Shown here: positions 15,214 through 24,732 of the stretch, in pieces | Position numbering within the stretch: the stretch's first letter is position 1 | How the letters are laid out: every line of letters starts with the position of its first letter | DNA from: CAYYHA01 sp964471535 | GTDB lineage: Bacteria > Myxococcota > Myxococcia > SLRQ01 | Assembly (NCBI GenBank): GCA_964471535.1 | Contig: CAYYHA010000023.1 | Coordinates: 1 to 33,944, forward strand | Direction of reading: 5' to 3' | Length of the DNA stretch: 33,944 bases | Program-made: the position numbers and the translations under genes | Notes under the pieces: generated by a model | What the model was told of the DNA's origin: nothing | Databases searched by the model: none | The model's input: the letters and a program-made list of their open reading frames with translations, nothing else

Positions 15214-16668
15214 TCAGCGCCGGGGAGAGGTTGGCACGCCGCCAGCGGCGCGATGCCGGGGCCCACGGTAGCCCAGCGTGCGGTGGCGCACGTCGATCTG
15301 CAGCAGCGCTGTCCGGGGATCGAAGCCGAGGTGTCGCCCTACGAAGGCGATAAGGCGCATGCGCGCGGCCGGTGGCACCTCCGGGTCGACCACCAGGGCG
15401 ACCGCAACGTGGCGATCGCGGTGCACGACGGGAGCGCCGTCGGGTGCGAGCGGGCGTGCCGCCACCTGCTCAGGGGAGAGGAGTCGTACGGTGATCCACC
15501 CCGCCCCGGCTGGCTGCGCATAGGTCCACGCCCGGCTCCGCCGGTCCTCCTCGCGGCCGCGCAGGACCCACGGCCTGGGGGGGCATCCGGCCGCCGCCAG
15601 CCAGGCGGCCGCGGCGTGCGCAAGGAGGAGGCCGAAGGGGCGCCGCGCCGGCGGAAGCGCCTCGACCGCCTCGAGGGCCACCGGGCGGAACTCCCCGTCA
15701 CCGTAGCGCGCCAGGTAGGCACGGAAGACACCGGTACACTCGCGGCGCAGCGCGCAGTGCTCGCACTGGGGCAGGTGGGTCCGCAGGCTGCGGTGCCAGC
15801 CGTACTTGTCCACCGCCGCCTCGAGTCCCTCGGTGTCCGAGGCCACGGTGACCGTTTCCTCACCGCCGTGGTGGATGGCCGCCGGCCACTCGGGGAGCAC
15901 GCAGTAGGGGAGGTTGCCGACGCGGACCTCCACGTCGAGTGCGCGCGCCTCGAAGGCGCGCAGCATCGCGTCCAGATGGGGCGCCAGCTCCGAGTAGCGG
16001 GGCATCACCGCGCCGAGGGCCGAAAGGTCCTCGAGCCCGGTGCTCTCGGGCCGGACGATGTCCACGTGGAGCTGGCGGATCCCGTAGCGTTCCACCAGCG
16101 CCGGATAGCCGGGCAGCGACGCGGCGTTCTCGCGGGTGACGCAGACGTTGGCGGTGATGCGTTGTCCCAGGGAGGAGAGCTTCTCCAATCCCGCGACGAT
16201 GCGCCGGAACGAGGCCGGCCGCCGGGTGACGGCGACGTGCGCCGCCTCGGTGGCCCCCTGGATGGAGATGCGCCACTCGAAGCGCCCGAGCGCAGCCACC
16301 GCTTCCACGAAGCCGGGGCGGGGGAGGGTGACCCCGTCGGTGAAGAGCACCAGATCCTCGAAGCCGATTCGCACCGCGTGGCGCACCGCGTCCAAGAAGT
16401 GGCGGTGCAGCGTCGGCTCGCCGCCGAGGAAGACCACCCTGCGGGCCCCCGAGGCGCGCGCTTCGTCGAGCGCCCGGAAGATCGCCTCGGCGTCGACGGG
16501 GCGGGCGAGGCCCGCCTCGGTGAGCCGCCCGCTGCTGCAGAAGACGCATCGGTTGTTGCACAGGTGGCCGAGCTGCAACTCGAAGACGTGCCCCCGGCGA
16601 TTGGAGGAGACGGTGCGGGCAGCGGCGCGCTCGGCAGCGCTGAACTCGCCTCGGCGGGGAGGATCCAT
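15214..16668 (-). CDS. Radical SAM protein with a C-terminal Cys cluster
   Basis: A 484-residue radical SAM enzyme. The SAM-cluster motif CNNRCVFC (Cys37, 41, 44) is canonical, followed by the SAM-binding GGEPT (82-86) and strands typical of the TIM-barrel core, such as WRISIQGAT (132-140). Beyond the core are Cys256 and the cluster QCEHCALRRECTG (Cys302, 305, 311), which resembles the auxiliary-cluster region of SPASM/twitch enzymes. A further C-terminal part of about 150 residues is not recognised. These enzymes cleave S-adenosylmethionine to start radical chemistry, often on peptides. The gene is alone on its strand and divergent from the MopE-like lipoprotein gene at 16803, sharing a 134-bp promoter region. 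The substrate is unknown; peptide or protein modification is a guess from the architecture. Confidence 0.87.
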   Translation of the reverse strand: MDPPRRGEFSAAERAAARTVSSNRRGHVFELQLGHLCNNRCVFCSSGRLTEAGLARPVDAEAIFRALDEARASGARRVVFLGGEPTLHRHFLDAVRHAVRIGFEDLVLFTDGVTLPRPGFVEAVAALGRFEWRISIQGATEAAHVAVTRRPASFRRIVAGLEKLSSLGQRITANVCVTRENAASLPGYPALVERYGIRQLHVDIVRPESTGLEDLSALGAVMPRYSELAPHLDAMLRAFEARALDVEVRVGNLPYCVLPEWPAAIHHGGEETVTVASDTEGLEAAVDKYGWHRSLRTHLPQCEHCALRRECTGVFRAYLARYGDGEFRPVALEAVEALPPARRPFGLLLAHAAAAWLAAAGCPPRPWVLRGREEDRRSRAWTYAQPAGAGWITVRLLSPEQVAARPLAPDGAPVVHRDRHVAVALVVDPEVPPAARMRLIAFVGRHLGFDPRTALLQIDVRHRTLGYRGPRHRAAGGVPTSPRR

Positions 16669-16802
16669 GCAGGGACCAGTGTCCCACGTCCGCGCCTCTT
16701 TCTGAAGAGGCCCGCAGGGGGTGTGGAAGTAAGGGCCGGTAGGCTGGAAAGGTGGGTTCGAAGGCGGCGAGAGTAGGCCGCCGGAACCGGAAGGGAGCCC
16801 CG

Positions 16803-18037
<1,235 letters not shown>

Positions 18038-18050
<13 letters not shown>

Positions 18051-18580
18051 GCCTGCTCCTGCTGCTGGGGGCGAGCGCCTGCACCGGCCGGCCAGGGGAG
18101 GAGCCGGCGGCACAGCGGCCCTGGGCGCCTCCCTTCCACTGCGACGGTGACCGCTGCGTGCGAATCCATCCGCGGATGCCCGACGACGGCGAGTGGGCCT
18201 GCACCGAGGAGGCCGGGGTGGTGGTCTGCCGGCACCTCGCCGACGCCGCGGGGGTGGTGCCCGGCCCTCCCGATCCGGGCTGGCACTGCAGCGAGGGCAG
18301 GCCGCGCGTCTGCGTGGATCCTGCACCAGACCGGCCAGGCCCGGGGGTGTGGCGCTGCGCCTTTCATCTCGGCGAGGTCTGGGAGCGGCGGTGCGAGCGC
18401 GATCCCGACGCGAAGGTGATGGGGCGGCCCTGCCAGGATGCACAGGTATGTCCTCCCGACGCCGTCTGCCGGGCGGGACGCTGCCAGCCCGCCTTTCGGA
18501 TCGTGCCGCAGTGCTACCAGGACGAGATGTGTGAGGGCGGCCGCTGTCGCTACGGGACCTGCCGGCCGTCTCCCCCATGA
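18038..18580 (+). CDS. Small Cys-rich lipoprotein
   Basis: A 180-residue predicted lipoprotein starting at a GTG (18038) with a ribosome-binding site GGTGGAG a few bases upstream. The signal peptide MRRVGLLLLLGASAC has a lipobox at Cys15. The mature part is Cys-rich in short modules such as FHCDGDRCVRIHP, GEWACTEEAGVVVC, GWHCSEGRPRVCVD and CQDAQVCPPDAVCRAGRC. The last resembles the CxxxxxCxxGxC modules common in myxobacterial surface proteins. No enzyme motif is visible. The start overlaps the preceding MopE-like gene by 13 bases and its stop overlaps the following cytochrome start (ATGA), so the three are translationally coupled and probably act together at the envelope. Confidence 0.82.
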
Positions 18581-20439
18581 GGAGCGCCCGCCTCGTCGCC
18601 TTCCTGCTCCTCGCCGGCTGCGGCCGCCCCGCCGAGCGCAGCGTCGAACTCGTCTCGGAGACGCCTCTGGGTGCGCTCCGCGTCGAGCCCGAGGCGGCCC
18701 TGCGGCACCTCGATCGAGTGGGGCCACGGCGCGCGCGCCTTCGCCTGAAGGCCGGGACGGCGGTCACGATCCACAGCGAGGCCGGCTGTCCCGTCGAGCT
18801 GCCTGCCGGGGAGGCGAGTGGGCGAAGGCGGGTGCAGCCCTGGATCCGCGTCGAGCCCGTCCTTCCCCAGGTGGGCTGGGGTCGCCCCTTTGCGGTCCAG
18901 GTCGAACCCGGCTGCGAGGCGGCGCGTCGGGGGCAGATCCACTGGCGTCAGCTTACGGGCCAGGCGTCGCCTTTGAAGCGGTCGGAGCGCGGGTTTCGCA
19001 TCGAGGGGCGCATGCCGCCGCGGCCGCGCCGTGCGCTGCCCTGGGGGGTGGTGCCCGTCTCTCCGGCGACGCGGGGCACGGTGGTCCTCGAGGCGACCTG
19101 GACGGATGGGCGCCATCGCCAGCGTCGGACGGTGGAGGTCCATGCGGCCGCCCGAGCGACGGGTTTGCCCAGCCTCGCCGTCGGGCAGCGCGTCACGCTG
19201 GGGGGCAGCGGCTGGCACCTCGTGGACCCGCCGCCGGGACAACGGGCGATCCTCGGGAACGCGGGGGACCACGCCGAGTTCCTTCCCCTCGGACCGGGGC
19301 GGTGGGTGCTCGAGGACGGTGCGGGACGCCGCCTCCGCCTCTCGGCCCTGCGCCACGACGCCTCGCCGCTCGACTGCGGGCGGGCAGGATGCCACGCCGA
19401 GGCGGCGCAGCACTTCCGGGACAACCCCATGGGCCGAGCGTTCTATGTGGACCTGGAGACCGGCCGCACGCCGGATCCGACCTGTGCCCTTGCCTGTCAT
19501 ACGGTGGGAGAGCCGGGCCTCCCCGATGGTGGTTTCGTCCACTTGCTGCGGACCCTCGACGCACCCTTGCCGCCTCCGGGGCCGGGGGCGTGGGCGAAGC
19601 TGCCCCGGGTCCTCCGGCGTGCCGGCGGCGTCGGCTGCACGGCCTGCCACGGGCCGGGCTCGATTCCCGAGCGCGATGCCCGGTGGGCGGTCCTGCGGGT
19701 GGGCCTGTGCGCCACCTGCCACGACGCACCCCCGCGCTACAGGACGGTTGGCGCCTGGCGCAAGAGTGCCAAGGCAGGGTCGGATGCCGATCCGTCGACC
19801 CGGGCCGGCGCCTGCGCCGGCTGCCACACGGTGTGGGGCTACCTCGACCGGCTCGGGGTGCGGAAGGCAACGCCACCGCCGCCCCAGGTGGGGGGCATCG
19901 GCCTGGGCTGCGCCACCTGCCATGCGCCCCACGGGCCCCATGCGGAGCGCCTGCTGCGCACGGTGCCGAGCGACCTGCCCGGACTGCCCACCGCGGCGGA
20001 TCGGCTCTGCGCCTCTTGCCACGCGAGCGGCCCGTGGGCGGGCGCCTCGCAGGCCAATCTCGTCCTGGGCGTGGGGGGTGTCGAGCCGGCGACGGGCGCC
20101 CCGCTCGAGGGTCCGGCGCCCCACGCGGCGGCTGGCTGCGTCGGCTGCCACGATCCCCATTCGCTGGACGTGGACCCCCAGCGCTGCACGGCGTGCCATG
20201 GGACGGAGGGGCCCGAAGTCCCGCCGCTGCCCTCATTCGGAGCCGTCCCCCGCGGCGTTCCGCCCTGGCACGGCCGACCGGATGCCGCCGCCGGTTCCGA
20301 TGCCGCCGCCCGTGCCGCGTGGAACCGGCGCCTCCTTGCTGCAGACCCCGCCGCGGCGGTGCACAACCCTGCCTATGCGCAGCGCCTGGCGCGGGCCGCG
20401 GCTCTCGCTCCCGAAAGGCCGCGTGCGGGCCCTCCGTAG
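18577..20439 (+). CDS. Multiheme c-type cytochrome lipoprotein (up to nine hemes)
   Basis: A 620-residue protein with a lipoprotein signal peptide (LLAGC, Cys15). Residues about 20-260 form a heme-free, beta-rich region. The C-terminal half carries seven canonical CxxCH heme sites (His358, 382, 417, 449, 482, 525 and 541). Two unusual sites precede them: CGRAGCH (267-273, CX4CH) and CALACH (303-308, CX3CH). The segment HFRDNPMGRAFY after the first site resembles the H..SxMgrA stretch of cytochrome c554-type domains. Hemes are attached covalently after export, so the protein carries electrons at the outer membrane or in the periplasm. It overlaps the preceding gene by ATGA. The N-terminal region may anchor or bind a partner. 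The donor, acceptor and terminal substrate are unknown. Confidence 0.9.
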   Translation: MRSARLVAFLLLAGCGRPAERSVELVSETPLGALRVEPEAALRHLDRVGPRRARLRLKAGTAVTIHSEAGCPVELPAGEASGRRRVQPWIRVEPVLPQVGWGRPFAVQVEPGCEAARRGQIHWRQLTGQASPLKRSERGFRIEGRMPPRPRRALPWGVVPVSPATRGTVVLEATWTDGRHRQRRTVEVHAAARATGLPSLAVGQRVTLGGSGWHLVDPPPGQRAILGNAGDHAEFLPLGPGRWVLEDGAGRRLRLSALRHDASPLDCGRAGCHAEAAQHFRDNPMGRAFYVDLETGRTPDPTCALACHTVGEPGLPDGGFVHLLRTLDAPLPPPGPGAWAKLPRVLRRAGGVGCTACHGPGSIPERDARWAVLRVGLCATCHDAPPRYRTVGAWRKSAKAGSDADPSTRAGACAGCHTVWGYLDRLGVRKATPPPPQVGGIGLGCATCHAPHGPHAERLLRTVPSDLPGLPTAADRLCASCHASGPWAGASQANLVLGVGGVEPATGAPLEGPAPHAAAGCVGCHDPHSLDVDPQRCTACHGTEGPEVPPLPSFGAVPRGVPPWHGRPDAAAGSDAAARAAWNRRLLAADPAAAVHNPAYAQRLARAAALAPERPRAGPP

Positions 20440-20471
20440 GTGCCGCGCCGGGTGCTAGGGTAGGAGGCGCG

Positions 20472-21869
20472 ATGCGCGCCCATGGCCTCCTCCTGGTGAT
20501 GCTCGTCGGCCTTGCCGCCTGCCGTCCGCCATCCTCCCAAGAGCCGGAGCCCCCTGCACCGCCCTGGTCGCCGGGGACGGTCTACCCCACCGCCCGATCG
20601 CCGTCCGTGCGCGGCTACCTCGACCGGCGCGGCCTCATCCACGCGCACAGCGTCTACAGCCACGACGCCTGCGACGGTGAGCCACGCGACCCCGAGACCG
20701 ACGCCATCGACGAGCAGTGCCTAGACGACTTCAGGCAGGGTCTGTGCGCGACGCAGCACGATTTCGTCTTCCTCAGCGATCACAGCGAGAGCTTCGCCCG
20801 ATCGGAGTTTCCCGACGTGCTGCTCCATCGCGCCTCGGAAGGCGACGTGCTGCTCGAGCGCGAGGGACGCCCCGTCGCCAACTGGCTCCACTGCCAGAGC
20901 GGCTGGCAATCGCTCGTGATGGCCGGCGCGGAGACGAAGTACATGCCGGTGGGGCTCGAGCGACACGTCTCCGATTCGGTCGCAAGGCGGGAGGAGGTCT
21001 ACGGCAGCGCCACCCCCGAGCACGCGCGGGCCGTGCGTGAGGCCGGCGGTGTGGTGCTCGTGGCCCATACCGAGGACTGGACGGCCGAGGAACTCGCCTC
21101 GCTGCCCATCGACGGCTTCGAGATGTACAACACCCACGCCAACCTCTTCCTCCGCATCGGCGAGGCACTGCAGCTCATCGCGGACCTCGACACGCCCGAG
21201 GTCCTGCCGCACCCCGATCTCGTCTTCCTGCCCCTGTGGAGCGAGGATCCCCGCTACGTGGATACCTGGGGGCAGGTCCTCTCGCGCGGCGTGCGACGCG
21301 TGACGACGCTCGGGACCGACTGTCACCGGAACACCTTTCGGGACCTCCTGCCGGACGGGGAACGCATCGACAGCTACCGCCGCATGATGCTGTGGTTCTC
21401 CAACCACCTGCTCGTGCGGCCGAACCCCGACGGCGGCTTCGACGATCGCGCCTTGAAGGAGGCGCTGCGGGCCGGCCGTCTCTATGGGGCGTTCGAGTAT
21501 CTCGGTTACCCGGTGGGCTTCGATTTCCACGCCGAGGCGGGGAGCACGGTGACGGAGATGGGCGGGACGGTCTCGCTCTCCGACGCGCCGCGCCTCGTCG
21601 TCGCAGCGCCCACGGTGCAGAACCTCGATCCGGCGGTGCGTCCACCCGAGATCGAGGTGCGGCTGCTCCGGGCGACGGAGAGCGGCTGGGAGGAGGTCGC
21701 CCGTGAGGCGGGGGACTTGAGCGTTCGGCCCGAGGTCCCGGGGGCGTACCGTGCCGAGGTCCGCATGCGGCCCTACCACCTGCTCGACGATCTCGGTGCC
21801 TACGACGAACGCGCCCTCGACGAGCGCTTCGTGTGGATCTACGCCAACCCCATCTACGTGGCGCCGTGA
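20472..21869 (+). CDS. PHP-domain metal-dependent phosphoesterase lipoprotein
   Basis: A 465-residue protein with a lipoprotein signal (LAAC, Cys17) and a PHP-fold metal site: HAH in LIHAHSVYSHD (57-59), DH in VFLSDHSES (103-104), Glu154 in AGAETKY, His199 in VLVAHTED, and GTDCH (281-285). PHP proteins hydrolyse phosphate esters using two or three metal ions; substrates range from histidinol phosphate to nucleic acid ends, and none is indicated here. About 100 residues follow the PHP core and look beta-rich, perhaps an accessory domain. The ATG at 20472 has an excellent ribosome-binding site (AGGAGG, about 5 bases). The gap to the cytochrome gene is 32 bases, so it is likely the last gene of the lipoprotein operon. 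A PHP enzyme exported as a lipoprotein beside a cytochrome is unusual. Confidence 0.87.
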   Translation: MRAHGLLLVMLVGLAACRPPSSQEPEPPAPPWSPGTVYPTARSPSVRGYLDRRGLIHAHSVYSHDACDGEPRDPETDAIDEQCLDDFRQGLCATQHDFVFLSDHSESFARSEFPDVLLHRASEGDVLLEREGRPVANWLHCQSGWQSLVMAGAETKYMPVGLERHVSDSVARREEVYGSATPEHARAVREAGGVVLVAHTEDWTAEELASLPIDGFEMYNTHANLFLRIGEALQLIADLDTPEVLPHPDLVFLPLWSEDPRYVDTWGQVLSRGVRRVTTLGTDCHRNTFRDLLPDGERIDSYRRMMLWFSNHLLVRPNPDGGFDDRALKEALRAGRLYGAFEYLGYPVGFDFHAEAGSTVTEMGGTVSLSDAPRLVVAAPTVQNLDPAVRPPEIEVRLLRATESGWEEVAREAGDLSVRPEVPGAYRAEVRMRPYHLLDDLGAYDERALDERFVWIYANPIYVAP

Positions 21870-21960
21870 CCACGCGGCGCGGTCCGTACCCGGGCGCCGT
21901 GGGGCCCTGCCCTCCGATCCTCCGACCAGCTAGGCACGCGACCGGGTGACCGGGGGCGCC

Positions 21961-22191
21961 TCATGCGAGGAGGGGATCGGCGGGGCCCGGGGCCCGGCCG
22001 ATGGATCGGTACTCCCGGTGGCGCTGCTGGCTGTGGTGGCTCCCCGCCCGTTGTCGCAGTTCGCCCGCGAGAAAGACGAGCATCTGGTCGCCGCAGAGGG
22101 GGCAGGAGACACGGGCGGCCTCCGCCGTGGGGTCGGGGCAGTACATCTCGAAGCAGTGATGGCATCGGTCACAGGTGACGGCCTGGTGCAT
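21961..22191 (-). CDS. Small zinc-ribbon protein
   Basis: A 76-residue protein with six Cys in its first 33 residues: CDRCHHCFEMYC (7, 10, 13, 18) and CPLC (30, 33). The CxxC pairs suggest a small zinc ribbon; extra Cys and His residues could bind another metal. The C-terminal half is charged and His/Gln-rich (HHSQQRHRE). The ATG at 22191 has a strong ribosome-binding site (GAGGAGG, about 6 bases). No family name is recognised. It is divergent from the DUF2892 gene, and the shared upstream region contains a CRP/HcpR-like palindrome, so it may be controlled with that gene. Confidence 0.75.
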   Translation of the reverse strand: MHQAVTCDRCHHCFEMYCPDPTAEAARVSCPLCGDQMLVFLAGELRQRAGSHHSQQRHREYRSIGRAPGPADPLLA

Positions 22192-22255
22192 GGCGAACCT
22201 CCTCTCACCCTTAGCGACACGGCGCCGCCAAAAAACTTCAAAGAAAACAATAGGT

Positions 22256-22271
22256 TGTGACGTAGGTCACA
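22256..22271. promoter_or_regulatory. CRP/FNR-family (HcpR-like) binding site
   Basis: The 16-base sequence TGTGACGTAGGTCACA is a perfect 6-4-6 palindrome and matches the consensus TGTGA-N6-TCACA. With one more base on the left it reads TTGTGA-N6-TCACA, close to the HcpR motif described for Deltaproteobacteria (from memory). It lies in the divergent region between 22191 and 22404. A TATTGT -10-like hexamer on the minus strand (22247-22252) starts four bases away, so for the zinc-ribbon gene the site could act as a repressor site. The direction of regulation is unresolved. Confidence 0.65.
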
Positions 22272-22403
22272 CGCGTGCTGCACCTGGCTGCGTGCGCTGG
22301 GGGCGGGATGAGGCGCTCCCCTCGTGTGCCGGTATCCTTTCCGCCGCCTCCTCCGTCTACCCAGTGAACGGCGAGGAACTCGCCACAACGAAGGAGGTCG
22401 ATC

Positions 22404-22658
22404 ATGTGCAGACTCAATGAAGCTTGGTGGGATCGTGCCGCGCGTATCCTCCTTGGGGCGGTCCTGCTCGCCCTCGGATGGGGCGGCTTCGTCACGGGGA
22501 CGGCAGGGACGGTACTGAAGTGGGTGGGCTTCGTGCCCCTCCTGACGGGGCTCGTCGGCTACTGCCCGCTCTATGCACTCTTCCGCTTCCGTACGAAGCC
22601 CTGTCAGGAGGCGCAGGGACACCTGCCCGGTCCGCAGCCGGGCGGCCAGCGGGCGTGA
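22404..22658 (+). CDS. DUF2892-type small membrane protein
   Basis: An 84-residue protein with two membrane helices (about 15-33 and 37-53) and the family-typical ending GYCPLYALFRFRT. The N-terminal 'NEAWWDRAARILLG' also fits the DUF2892/YgaP membrane-domain family (PF11127). Its biochemical role is not established; relatives are often fused to or next to rhodanese or thiol/redox proteins. The conserved Cys in GYCP and the Cys after the second helix are present. The ATG at 22404 has a perfect ribosome-binding site (GGAGG, about 6 bases). The divergent region upstream carries the CRP/HcpR-like site. Confidence 0.85.
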   Translation: MCRLNEAWWDRAARILLGAVLLALGWGGFVTGTAGTVLKWVGFVPLLTGLVGYCPLYALFRFRTKPCQEAQGHLPGPQPGGQRA

Positions 22659-22784
22659 CCGTGGGGGTGGCGGCGGAGGCCGCCGGGCCAGAGGGGTAGC
22701 CGGGTGGCCTTCGCATCCGCCCTGTGGCAGCCTCGCGCGCGGGCCCTCTTGGGCCAGGTCGTCAGCGGATGCAGCGAGGGAGCG

Positions 22785-23591
22785 ATGCCCAGCGAGACGA
22801 GCAAGACCGCCGAAGCGAAGGTCCGCGAGGCGATCGTCGACGCCCTGCCCTCGCTCTATCGCCTCGCCCGCTCGCTGCAGAGGCGCCCAGATGCGGCGGA
22901 GGACCTGGTGCAGGAGGCGGTGGCCCGCGCCCTGGCGCGGGCGTCCAGCTTCTCAGGGAAGGGGAGCCCCGCGGCGTGGATGCGAAGCATCCTCTACCGG
23001 CTCGCCCTCGACGCCCACCGGCAGAGCGGCCGGGAGACGCCCGAGGCGTGGGTCGAGGAGGTGGAGGCGAAGTGGAGGGACGATGCCTACACCGTGGACC
23101 CGGAGCGGGTCGCCGCCGCGGTCGAGGACGAAGAGCGCCTCGCCGACGCGCTGTGGCGGCTACCGTTCCTCTACCGCACCGTCGTGCTCCTCCACGACGC
23201 TGAGGGCTGGACGGTGCGAGAGATCGCCGAACTCCTGGAGATCGGTCTCCCGGCGGCCAAGCAGCGCCTCCGCCGTGGGCGCATGCTCCTGGTCTCGGCG
23301 CTGGCCGAGGAGGCGGAGCGGAGGAAGGCCACCGAGGGGGTACCCATGCGTTGCTGGGATGCGAGAGAGCATGTGTCGGATTACCTCGACGGAACGCTGG
23401 ACGAGGAGACGAAGGCGCGCATCGAAGCGCACCTCGAACGCTGTCCCACCTGCCCGCCACTCGTCGCCTCGCTCGTGGGGGCGCGGCAGGCGGTTGGGGC
23501 GCTGCGGGACCCCGACAGCGTCCTGCCCCCGGAGCTGGCGGCGCGGATCCGAGCCCACCTGGACCAGCACGCAGGCACGGCGAAGGCGTAG
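22785..23591 (+). CDS. ECF sigma factor fused to a zf-HC2-like Cys/His domain (CorE-like)
   Basis: A 268-residue protein. Region sigma2 includes DAAEDLVQEAVARALARA (about 36-53) and sigma4 includes GWTVREIAELLEIGLPAAKQRLRRGR (141-166), the helix-turn-helix. After a short linker the same reading frame continues into a zf-HC2-like domain with Cys190, His196, His216, Cys220 and Cys223, normally found in a separate anti-sigma factor. Fused sigma/Cys-rich proteins such as CorE and CorE2 of Myxococcus use the C-terminal domain to sense copper, cadmium or zinc, so metal-dependent activity is a reasonable hypothesis. No CxC motif is seen, which is closer to CorE2 as remembered. The ATG at 22785 has a GAGGGAG ribosome-binding site; a GTG at 22704 is less likely. 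An internal ATG at 23346 with GAGGGGG upstream could yield the Cys domain alone. Confidence 0.88.
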   Translation: MPSETSKTAEAKVREAIVDALPSLYRLARSLQRRPDAAEDLVQEAVARALARASSFSGKGSPAAWMRSILYRLALDAHRQSGRETPEAWVEEVEAKWRDDAYTVDPERVAAAVEDEERLADALWRLPFLYRTVVLLHDAEGWTVREIAELLEIGLPAAKQRLRRGRMLLVSALAEEAERRKATEGVPMRCWDAREHVSDYLDGTLDEETKARIEAHLERCPTCPPLVASLVGARQAVGALRDPDSVLPPELAARIRAHLDQHAGTAKA

Positions 23592-23639
23592 CACGGCGCC
23601 CATCGTGCTCGCCGCGGGGATGCACTAGGGTACGGCCCC

Positions 23640-24635
23640 ATGCAAGAGCTCGAGACGGCGTTCACCCGCCAGGTTGGAATCGAGGTGCCCCTCATCTGCG
23701 GGGCCATGTATCCGTGCAGCAATCCGGAGCTGGTCGCGGCGGTGAGCGAGGCCGGGGGCATCGGCATCGTGCAGCCCATCTCCCTCGTCTTCGTGCACGG
23801 CTACGAACTGCGAGAGGGGCTTCGGCGAATCCGGCGCCTCACCGACCGGCCCATCGGCTTCAACGCCATCGTCGAGAAGAGCTCGAAGGTCTACGAGGAC
23901 CGCATGCGGCGTTGGGTCGACATCGCGCTCCAGGAGGGCGTGCGCTTTTTCATCACCGCGCTCGGCAACCCGCGGTGGGTGGTGGAGAAGGTGCATGCGG
24001 CAGGGGGCATCGTCTACCACGACGTCACCAACCGCAGGTGGGCGGAGAAGGCGATGGAGGCCGGGGTGGACGGGCTCATCTGCGTGAACGACCGCGCGGG
24101 AGGGCATGCCGGTGAGATGTCCCCGGAGAGACTCCATGCGGCTCTGGCCGATCTGGGTGTCCCTTTGGTCTGTGCCGGCGGAGTCGGCGGCCCGCGTGCC
24201 TACGTGGAGATGATGCAGCTCGGCTACGCGGGCGTGCAGATGGGCACCCGCTTCATCGCCACCACCGAATGCACCGCCCATGCCGACTACAAAGAGGCCA
24301 TCCTGAAGGCGCACGCGGACGACATCGTGCTCACCGAGAAGATCTCCGGCGTGCCCGTCTCGGTGATCAAGACCCCCTATGTGGAGAAGGTGGGGACGAA
24401 GGCGGGCCCCCTCGCGCGGCGGCTCCTGCGGGGGCGAAGGACCAAGCACTGGATGCGCCTCTTCTATTCGCTGCAGTCCATCTGGCAGCTCAAACAGTCC
24501 AATCTGAAGGGCGCCGGGTACAAGGAGTACTTCCAGGCGGGAAAGAGCGTCGAGGAAGTGCGGGAGATCCTTCCGGCCGGAGAGGTCGTGCGCGCCTGCG
24601 CGAAGGCGCTCTCCGACGCGCGTGCTGCCGCATGA
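23640..24635 (+). CDS. Nitronate monooxygenase / NAD(P)H-dependent flavin oxidoreductase family protein
   Basis: A 331-residue TIM-barrel FMN protein of the nitronate monooxygenase (2-nitropropane dioxygenase) and enoyl-ACP-reductase-like superfamily. Visible motifs: PLICGAMYPCSNPELVAAVS at the start of the barrel, GGIGIVQP (39-46), the family signature DRAGGHAGEM (151-160), the FMN phosphate-binding AGGVGGP (179-185) and MGTRFIAT (201-208). The length fits. Members oxidise nitronates or reduce enoyl substrates; which applies is not evident. The C-terminal region of about 90 residues is longer and more basic than in minimal members. The ATG at 23640 directly precedes the conserved N-terminus. 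It lies 48 bases after the sigma-factor gene on the same strand and could be co-transcribed with it. Confidence 0.9.
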   Translation: MQELETAFTRQVGIEVPLICGAMYPCSNPELVAAVSEAGGIGIVQPISLVFVHGYELREGLRRIRRLTDRPIGFNAIVEKSSKVYEDRMRRWVDIALQEGVRFFITALGNPRWVVEKVHAAGGIVYHDVTNRRWAEKAMEAGVDGLICVNDRAGGHAGEMSPERLHAALADLGVPLVCAGGVGGPRAYVEMMQLGYAGVQMGTRFIATTECTAHADYKEAILKAHADDIVLTEKISGVPVSVIKTPYVEKVGTKAGPLARRLLRGRRTKHWMRLFYSLQSIWQLKQSNLKGAGYKEYFQAGKSVEEVREILPAGEVVRACAKALSDARAAA

Positions 24636-24732
24636 GGCCTCCGCGCTTGGACACGGGCCGTCGGACCCGACGGGTCGCATGACGAATCGGGGTGAGGTGA
24701 TCCAACGCTCGACGGAGCAGGGGCGGCTCGGG

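Noticed and set aside
18438..20471. Long plus-strand open frame preceding the PHP lipoprotein
   Set aside because: It is an out-of-frame reading of the cytochrome gene, rich in Arg, Pro and Gly; the lipoprotein signal and AGGAGG site place the start at 20472.
24658..24673. Hairpin CCGTCG-GACC-CGACGG between two convergent genes
   Set aside because: Only six base pairs and no T-run on either strand; in such GC-rich sequence this is expected by chance.
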